A stretch of DNA of 64,000 nucleotides from WRGT01 sp942493035 (GTDB lineage Bacteria > Spirochaetota > UBA4802 > UBA5550). The first letter of the stretch is position 1, and every line of letters begins with the position of its first letter. The stretch spans positions 868,001 through 932,000 of the forward strand of contig OW818666.1 in the NCBI GenBank assembly GCA_942493035.1, read 5' to 3'. Shown here one piece after another: positions 57,921-64,000 of the stretch. The notes under the pieces were generated by a model that was given only the letters and a program-made list of their open reading frames with translations, did no database searches and was not told the DNA's origin. A program made the position numbers and the translations under genes.

Positions 57921-59015
57921 ATGTTACCTGATATTTCAAATGCGTTTATACTTTTCGGCGGCGGGCTTTCTTTTCTGCTTGCCCTTGTGCAGCTTGTTCA
58001 GGCACGGAGCAGATTTAAAAATATTCTTCTTTGTGTAATATTTTCAAGTCTTGCTGTTATTCAGGTTCAGGGATATGCAGTTTCCAGTACTCATTTTGAG
58101 AGATCCGGAGCCGGAATGATGGTGTTTCTTATGGCTAAGTTTATTCTCGCCCCATCTATTTATATATTCTATCTATCTGTTTTCAGAAAGGATTATATAT
58201 TTTCCTCAAAAGAGTTTATTCATTTTATCCCTTCACTTTTTGTATCACTTGTTATTCTTCTGGTTCTGCTCCCCACTGAATATAGGGGTGGTTTACTGGC
58301 GATTCCATACTCTTTTATAGAAAAGAACTCAGTTATGGAATATCTCCATTCTCTAGGTTATGCCCTTATACTCGGCTATGTTCTTGCTGTTTTTTCAAGG
58401 ATTGAGCTGATGAAGGTTTTGCGCGATTCCAACAGGGACCGTCTGACTGTTGTCGCAATAACTGTAATTGTAATTCTTTTTCTTATTATTGCCATGATTA
58501 TTATTTCGATGATTACCGGAAATATTTATTTTGCCAGAGCTGCAATGGGACTTACCACGCTCTTTGTAATTTACTGGTTTGTAATTTCCCAGATACATCC
58601 TGAAGTTTTTCTTTCAATCCCTCAAAAGAATAAAAACCTGATCCGTATTGAAGGACTTCTTCAGGGGATTGATATAAAAAAACTTGAGAGAGATTTAAAT
58701 GAACTTCTTGTCAGTGAGAAGTTATACTGTGACGAAGACCTCTCGTTAAAACGTCTTGCAGATCTTCTTTCTATTCAGCCTCAGGAGCTCTCTGTATATC
58801 TTAATCATAATCTGCAGATAAATTTTAATGCATACCTTAATAAATTCAGGGTGGATGAATCGATCAGGCTTATGAGAGAGGACACCGACCGTTCTCTCCT
58901 CTCTATTGCTTTTGCAGTAGGATTTAATTCAAAATCTGTATTCTACGACGCATTTACTAAACAGACAGGACTATCCCCGGCCCGATACAGGAAAACCTTT
59001 CTTTCCGCAGAATAA
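57921..59015 (+). CDS. Membrane-anchored AraC-family regulator (7TM-AraC)
   Basis: 364 residues. Seven hydrophobic segments occupy about 5-235, and the C-terminal 100 residues form an AraC-type double helix-turn-helix. Helix one is LSLKRLADLLSIQPQELSVYLN and the conserved second half is SLLSIAFAVGFNSKSVFYDAFTKQTGLSPARYRK. Such 7TM-AraC proteins are seen in Leptospira and Bacteroidota and probably couple a membrane signal to transcription. It is divergent from the sulfur genes and precedes the activase gene in the same direction. The start lacks a clear ribosome site. Confidence 0.9.
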   Translation: MLPDISNAFILFGGGLSFLLALVQLVQARSRFKNILLCVIFSSLAVIQVQGYAVSSTHFERSGAGMMVFLMAKFILAPSIYIFYLSVFRKDYIFSSKEFIHFIPSLFVSLVILLVLLPTEYRGGLLAIPYSFIEKNSVMEYLHSLGYALILGYVLAVFSRIELMKVLRDSNRDRLTVVAITVIVILFLIIAMIIISMITGNIYFARAAMGLTTLFVIYWFVISQIHPEVFLSIPQKNKNLIRIEGLLQGIDIKKLERDLNELLVSEKLYCDEDLSLKRLADLLSIQPQELSVYLNHNLQINFNAYLNKFRVDESIRLMREDTDRSLLSIAFAVGFNSKSVFYDAFTKQTGLSPARYRKTFLSAE

Positions 59016-59083
59016 AAAAAGTCCGGAATATTTTATCCGGTCGATTTAATTTCAGAACTCATTCATAGTATAATTGTAAAAAA

Positions 59084-59250
59084 AATTCCCCGGCCTTCTG
59101 CTACCCCCTTTAAATAAGGGGAATGTTGAGCAGAGCAAAACGGAGGGATTTAGTATGGCAATCTATTACAATAAAATTTAATCCTTCTGCTATGCCCCCT
59201 CCGGGGGGTGATGCACTGAACTTGCCAAAGTGTGCGGGGGCCGGAAGGGT
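59084..59250. repeat. R7-related repeats upstream of the activase gene
   Basis: 'ccccggccttctgctacccc', 'ggagggatttagtatggc', 'aatccttctgctatgccccc' and 'tccggggggtg' form overlapping inverted and direct repeats related in style to R7 at 16922-17040. They occupy most of the 252-base gap. Confidence 0.5.
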
Positions 59251-59267
59251 ATACAGGAGTGATCTGA

Positions 59268-62200
59268 ATGAATAAAAAAAATGTTCTCGGAATTGATATA
59301 GGTTCAATTTCAATATCAGTTGTTGAAATGTCCCGGAACAGGAATGTTGTAAAAAGCACCTATGCTTTCCACGAAGGTCATGTCAGGGAGACTCTTGCCG
59401 GTATGCTGGAGAATTATAATACTGCTGAGATAGACTCTCTGGCGCTCACCTCTTCATCACCGGATATTTTTAATTCAGGGGAGAGATTCGATTCCAGAAT
59501 ATCATTTATCTCTGCGGCAAAACATGTTCATGGAAAACCGGGCGCTGTTCTTATTATCGGAGGTGAAAAGTTCGGGCTGGCAATGTTTGATGAAAATGGA
59601 AACTACAGGAATTACAAATCCAACACATCATGCGCTGCAGGTACAGGGAGTTTTCTTGAACAGCAGGCGAAGAGACTCAATCTTAAGGACATTCAGACTT
59701 TCAGTGAAATTGCAGATGGAAATACCGGCAGTATCCCTAAAATCGCATCAAGATGTGCAGTATTTGCCAAGACAGATCTTATTCACGCGCAGCAGGAGGG
59801 GTACTCTTTAGCGGAGATTTGTGACGGTCTCTGCCACGGACTTGCAAAGAGTGTTGCGGATACTCTTTTTGGGCATGAACATACAGTTGCACCTGTAGTC
59901 ATGGCCGGCGGAGTTTCTAAAAACCGGAGAGTTGTAAAACATCTCTCTTCTATTATAGAACAGGAGATTATTGTTGATGAGAACTCTCACATCTTCGGAG
60001 CAATGGGTTGTGTTCTTCTCTATCTTGAGGGAGTTGAAGCCGGAACAGTGAAGAGTGAGCCTTTAAATATAGTTTCGTTTAATGAAATATTTCTGAATCA
60101 GAAAAAAGATAAGAAGTACCACTACGATCCCCTTGAACTTAAGCTTTCAGATTATCCCGATTTTAAAAGTCTCGATTCGTACGAATATGTGTCTATGCAT
60201 TTCCCTATGGCTACACCGGTTGAAGTGGATATATACAGAGATCTCTCTGCCGGCGGAAATATGCAGGTCTACATGGGGATAGATATAGGATCAACAAGTA
60301 CAAAAGCTGCACTGGTGGATTCAGATGGTGAGGTTGTTGCCGGATTGTATACCAGAACTGCCGGAAGACCGGTGGAGGCTGTGCAGTCTATATTTGAAGC
60401 TGTTGACGATATACACGGAAATTTTGAATTTACAGGTGTCGGAACAACAGGTTCCGGAAGAAAATTTATCGGTAAAATTATCGGTGCCGATTTGGCCATC
60501 GACGAGATCACAGCTCATGCAAGAGCAGCCTACATGCTCGATCCCGATGTCGATACAATTATCGAGATCGGCGGACAGGATGCCAAGTTTACAACTCTAA
60601 AGAACGGAATGGTTACTTTTTCAATAATGAATAATGTCTGCGCGGCGGGTACCGGGAGTTTTATCGAGGAGCAGGCGGGTAAACTCTCATGTCCGCTATC
60701 GGAGTATGCCGGAAGGGCCGCGGGATTGCCGGCACCGCTCTCAAGCGACAGGTGTACTGTCTTTATGGAGAGAGATCTGAATCACTATCTCAGCGAAAAT
60801 TATACAACCGATGAAGTGCTTGCCTCTGTTCTTCATTCAGTAAGGGATAACTATCTGACAAAGGTTGCAATTGAAAAGAATATTGGTGAGAAGATATTCT
60901 TCCAGGGGGCTACTGCGAAGAATATAGCCCTTGTGGCGGCCTTTGAACAGCGTCTTGGCAAACCTATAATGGTATCGAAATTCTGCCATCTTACCGGGGC
61001 ACTCGGATCAGCACTTACACTTATTGATCAGAACTTCAGCGGTTCGGCTTTCCGGGGAATAGATATATATAAACAGAATATTCCTGTCAGCAGTGAAGTC
61101 TGCACACTCTGCAATAACAGCTGCAAGATAAAGATTGCGGATGTGAACGGCGAGTCCGTGGCATTCGGTTTTCTCTGCGGAAGGGATTACGATACTAAAA
61201 AGTTTGTCAATCAGAACAGTTCAGGTTTTGATCTTCTTAAAGAGAGAAAAAGTATTCAGACAGTTAAACCTCTGAATGAATATAAATATAATTTTACAAT
61301 GGGTATCCCTGCAGCGCTTCATCTGTTCGACGAGATGAATCTCTGGAAAGAGTTTTTTACGGTGCTGGGGATTAGAACAGTAACAACTGAAAATTATAAA
61401 GATGGAATTAAAGATGGTAAAAGAATATCCGGATCTGAATTCTGCGCCCCCATGTCCGAAATGCACGGTCATGTTTTATATCTATCAGATAAGTCAGATT
61501 ATATATTTCTACCGGTTTTTCTCGAAAATAAATCATCGGGTCAGGGAATAAGAAGGAATTACTGTTATTATACTCAGTATCTGTCTCCGGTGATAAGTTC
61601 CTGTGAGTCAATACCGGGCCGGGAAAAGATTCTCTCTCCGATAATCCGTTCCCTTGCAGGTAATATAAATCTGAAACTTCAGCTGTTTAAAATGCTGAAG
61701 GGTATACCCGGAGCAGAGATCAATTTTATGCAGGTCTCATCTGCCTATGATTCAGCTTATAAAAAATTTAAAGTTTCAAAAGCGAGGTTGATTGATCTTT
61801 ATAATAAGCAGAGAGTGGAGGATGATGTAAACGTTGTACTTCTGGGGCGACCCTATACTGTTTTGTCACCTTCAATGAACAAGGGAATACCTGAATACAT
61901 CGGAAAACTCGGTGCAAAAGTCTTCTTTCAGGATATGCTCACTCCAGGTGGAGCGAATTCCGGCGGATGTGATCCTCTGCTTAAATCGCTCCACTGGAAC
62001 TATGCAGCATCAATACTTGAGAGTGCGGAGATTGCAGCAAAGACTGAGGGGCTCTATCCTGTTCTTGTAACATCGTTCAAGTGTACACCCGACGCGTATA
62101 CTGTTGAATATTTTAAAAAGATAATGGATTCACACAATAAGCCCTATCTGATTCTTCAGCTCGACGAGCACGATTCCAATGTGGGCTACGAAACACGTAT

Positions 62201-63509
62201 TGAGGCCGGACTTCGCTCCTTCAGGAATCATTTTAAGGGTGAAAATGTTTATGCTGCTGCAGATTATTCAGCTGTAAATCCGGCTGTAATTATGAGAAGA
62301 AGCGGTCTGATGAATAAAACTCTCCTTCTGCCGAGATGGGACGCAATACTCGGCAGATTTATGGAAGCGCTGCTGCAGTTTGAAGGGATCGATGCACGTA
62401 TGGTTGACGAGAGTCATGAATCTATTCAGCGCAGTTTAAGTCACAATACAGGTCAGTGCATCCCGCTTAATATAATAATTCAGAATTTTGTTGAGTATGT
62501 AAAAAAGCATAACCTGGACCCTGCTCAAACTGTGCTCTGGAGTATTGAGTCAAAAATGTCATGCAACCTGGGGATGTTCCCTTATTATAGTAAAACAGTT
62601 CTGGAATCAATGGGTGGTGGATTTGAAAATACAGAGGTCTATGCCGGATCGATTACTCTCACGGATATATCCTACAGAGCTGCTTTCAATATGTATATTG
62701 CCTGTATGTTCGCCGGAATGATCCGTCGTATTGGTTGTCATATCAGGCCGTATGAGGTTGTTCCCGGAACTACAGATATGGTTATGGAAAAGTCTATCCC
62801 TCTCATAACAGAAGCATTCAGAACCGGCAGATCAAAGGAGAAAGTGCTCGATGAAGTGATAAAGTCATTTGAAAGTATAGACGTAAAAAGAACTGATCGT
62901 CCAAAGGTCGCAATTTTCGGAGATCTTTATGCGAGAGATAATGACGTACTCAATCAGAATATAATCTCTGTAATAGAAAAGAACGGCGGAGAGGTTATTA
63001 CAACACCATACAGTGAACTTGTTAAAATTATTGCCGAACCGTACATAAAGAAGTGGTTTAAAGAGGGGAACTATGTCGGTGCAATTACATCACAGATTAT
63101 GAAACAGGCCATTGTAATATTTGAAAACAGATACTATCCCTATTTCAACAGGATTTTAAAAGGGAAACCTGATGTGGCAATGCCTCAGGTAAAAAAGGTT
63201 CTTGAGAAGTTCAATATGACAATTGACCACACCGGCGAGTCGATGGAAAATGCACTGAAGATATATTCGCTTATGCTGCATCATCCGGACCTGAAACTTT
63301 TTGTTCAGACTAATCCGGCTTTCTGCTGTCCTTCGCTTGTAACTGAAGCGATGTCGCATAACATTGAGTCGATAACAGGTATACCTATAGTAACAATAGA
63401 GTATGACGGAACCGGAGGATTTAAAAACGATGATATTATTCCGTATTTAAAATATCCGAGAAGTGTGACCACCGATGGTGCCGGAAAAGATGAATTGAAT
63501 TGCGCATGA
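59268..63509 (+). CDS. BadF/BadG-type 2-hydroxyacyl-CoA dehydratase activase, giant fused form
   Basis: 1413 residues. Two ASKHA ATPase domains in tandem (about 1-265 with LGIDIGSISISVVE and SCAAGTGSFLEQQA; about 335-600 with MGIDIGSTSTKAALV and VCAAGTGSFIEEQA) carry the cluster-bridging Cys. A CTLCNNSCKI motif (about 611) is followed by a DUF2229 region (about 670-950). The C-terminus resembles the dehydratase D-component (COG3580/3581 style). Activases use ATP to push an electron to a 2-hydroxyacyl-CoA dehydratase or a similar enzyme. AGGAG precedes the start. The real reaction of these giant fusions is not established. The upstream 7TM-AraC protein may regulate it. Confidence 0.92.
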   Translation: MNKKNVLGIDIGSISISVVEMSRNRNVVKSTYAFHEGHVRETLAGMLENYNTAEIDSLALTSSSPDIFNSGERFDSRISFISAAKHVHGKPGAVLIIGGEKFGLAMFDENGNYRNYKSNTSCAAGTGSFLEQQAKRLNLKDIQTFSEIADGNTGSIPKIASRCAVFAKTDLIHAQQEGYSLAEICDGLCHGLAKSVADTLFGHEHTVAPVVMAGGVSKNRRVVKHLSSIIEQEIIVDENSHIFGAMGCVLLYLEGVEAGTVKSEPLNIVSFNEIFLNQKKDKKYHYDPLELKLSDYPDFKSLDSYEYVSMHFPMATPVEVDIYRDLSAGGNMQVYMGIDIGSTSTKAALVDSDGEVVAGLYTRTAGRPVEAVQSIFEAVDDIHGNFEFTGVGTTGSGRKFIGKIIGADLAIDEITAHARAAYMLDPDVDTIIEIGGQDAKFTTLKNGMVTFSIMNNVCAAGTGSFIEEQAGKLSCPLSEYAGRAAGLPAPLSSDRCTVFMERDLNHYLSENYTTDEVLASVLHSVRDNYLTKVAIEKNIGEKIFFQGATAKNIALVAAFEQRLGKPIMVSKFCHLTGALGSALTLIDQNFSGSAFRGIDIYKQNIPVSSEVCTLCNNSCKIKIADVNGESVAFGFLCGRDYDTKKFVNQNSSGFDLLKERKSIQTVKPLNEYKYNFTMGIPAALHLFDEMNLWKEFFTVLGIRTVTTENYKDGIKDGKRISGSEFCAPMSEMHGHVLYLSDKSDYIFLPVFLENKSSGQGIRRNYCYYTQYLSPVISSCESIPGREKILSPIIRSLAGNINLKLQLFKMLKGIPGAEINFMQVSSAYDSAYKKFKVSKARLIDLYNKQRVEDDVNVVLLGRPYTVLSPSMNKGIPEYIGKLGAKVFFQDMLTPGGANSGGCDPLLKSLHWNYAASILESAEIAAKTEGLYPVLVTSFKCTPDAYTVEYFKKIMDSHNKPYLILQLDEHDSNVGYETRIEAGLRSFRNHFKGENVYAAADYSAVNPAVIMRRSGLMNKTLLLPRWDAILGRFMEALLQFEGIDARMVDESHESIQRSLSHNTGQCIPLNIIIQNFVEYVKKHNLDPAQTVLWSIESKMSCNLGMFPYYSKTVLESMGGGFENTEVYAGSITLTDISYRAAFNMYIACMFAGMIRRIGCHIRPYEVVPGTTDMVMEKSIPLITEAFRTGRSKEKVLDEVIKSFESIDVKRTDRPKVAIFGDLYARDNDVLNQNIISVIEKNGGEVITTPYSELVKIIAEPYIKKWFKEGNYVGAITSQIMKQAIVIFENRYYPYFNRILKGKPDVAMPQVKKVLEKFNMTIDHTGESMENALKIYSLMLHHPDLKLFVQTNPAFCCPSLVTEAMSHNIESITGIPIVTIEYDGTGGFKNDDIIPYLKYPRSVTTDGAGKDELNCA

Positions 63510-63548
63510 TAATGAATCTTTTACTCATGGTTCTGGTGTCTATTCCGG

Positions 63549-64000
63549 CTATTTTACCTTCCATTGCTTAAGCAGTACTTCGTATTGAACTGTTTCAGGT
63601 TTTGGACGGGGCCTGTAATTTTTCGGTGACTCAGACTGGAGTTTGTCCGGACGATTAAGCCAATAGTCTCCGGGCATTTTTTTATTCAGCTGCGGCTGAT
63701 ATGATTTAAATTTAAGTTTAGCCATCATATTATCCTGCTGTTCTGCAAGAACGTCCATTGCCTGCTGAGGTGAGTATTCTCCAGTGATTGCTTTTGCAAT
63801 ATTCTTCCACCACAGCTGTGACATTCCCGGGTAGTATGGGACATTTTTCCCGCTCCCGGTCCATTTGTTTTCATTGGAGGATCTGTAGAATTCAATTATT
63901 CCTCCATATTCATCTATATGCTCAGTGAGATATTCTGAAAATATTGTGGATTTTCTTACCGGAGTTCCACCTATGAGAAATTTTTTAAGCGCGACGGTCT
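63549..64000 (-). CDS. ABC transporter solute-binding protein, C-terminal part (runs off the window)
   Basis: The frame is open from the right edge of the window to the stop at 63549, so the N-terminus and signal peptide lie outside. Visible sequence includes FLIGGTPVRKSTIFSEYL, YYPGMSQLWWKNIAKAITGE and SPQQAMDVLAEQQDNMMAKL. This is the usual end of type 1 extracellular solute-binding proteins for sugars (the 'S-x-x-A-L-D-x-x-A' helix). The C-terminal 45 residues are Pro/Lys-rich and unusual. No start inside the window should be used. Confidence 0.75.
   Translation of the reverse strand, partial: TVALKKFLIGGTPVRKSTIFSEYLTEHIDEYGGIIEFYRSSNENKWTGSGKNVPYYPGMSQLWWKNIAKAITGEYSPQQAMDVLAEQQDNMMAKLKFKSYQPQLNKKMPGDYWLNRPDKLQSESPKNYRPRPKPETVQYEVLLKQWKVK

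Noticed and set aside
1..64000. tRNA, rRNA, origin of replication or riboswitch
   Set aside because: I looked for cloverleaf-like arms, conserved rRNA blocks, DnaA-box clusters and familiar riboswitch cores and saw none I could defend by eye.

Overview
The window looks like a chromosomal segment of a diderm, probably anaerobic, motile-type signalling bacterium. Evidence for this includes outer-membrane (FadL/OmpP1) and lipobox proteins, a 2-hydroxyacyl-CoA dehydratase activase, radical SAM enzymes, HD-GYP proteins and a class I adenylate cyclase. OmpL47-like repeats, MORN repeat lipoproteins and a 7TM-AraC regulator are reminiscent of Spirochaetota, but the phylum cannot be proved from this sequence. 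I see no rRNA, tRNA or CRISPR array.

Layout. 1-19.4 kb is a host-like region: corA, MORN and OmpL47-like surface proteins, a TetR/QueG-like pair, STAS protein, class I adenylate cyclase, two HD-GYP proteins, PflX-like radical SAM enzyme, RlmCD/TrmA-like methyltransferase, small lipoproteins, an ankyrin/HAD pair and MarC. 15.4-28.4 kb is studded with at least seven copies of a nested palindromic repeat (called R1 here). Two R1 copies are split by insertion sequences: an IS4-family element (20167-21669, 10-bp target duplication) and an IS110-family element (about 23255-24637, with a structured 5' non-coding end that is a candidate bridge RNA). An intact HEPN/MNT pair lies beside a broken MNT/HEPN remnant.

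32.6-42.3 kb is a conspicuously AT-rich accessory island. One strand carries a tightly packed operon: ParB-like protein (broken by an IS3 element), PD-(D/E)XK nuclease, SNF2-type helicase, second ParB-like protein, membrane coiled-coil protein and DGQHR-domain protein. The other strand carries a radical SAM enzyme and a GHKL/Hsp90-like ATPase. I do not recognise this combination as a named system; a DNA modification/restriction or anti-phage role is inferred. Next to it (42.5-46.5 kb) are fragments of a DUF3427 helicase, an MntA/HepT pair bracketed by duplicated helicase 5' ends, and a GxxExxY protein bracketed by direct repeats.

46.9-64 kb returns to host-like genes: a MORN gene with a damaged start, an ATP-grasp/methyltransferase pair, a PAS histidine kinase, a small c-type cytochrome, a MerR regulator and a sulfur-handling gene group (DsrE-like, TusA-like, NarI/DsrM-like cytochrome b, HdrD/DsrK-like iron-sulfur protein, FadL-like porin). 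It ends with a 7TM-AraC regulator, a 1413-residue dehydratase activase and the C-terminal part of an ABC solute-binding protein that runs off the right edge.

Besides R1 there are several other dispersed repeat families (R2-R7), including a MITE-like element that contains a copy of another repeat. Genome plasticity driven by these repeats explains most of the broken genes seen.
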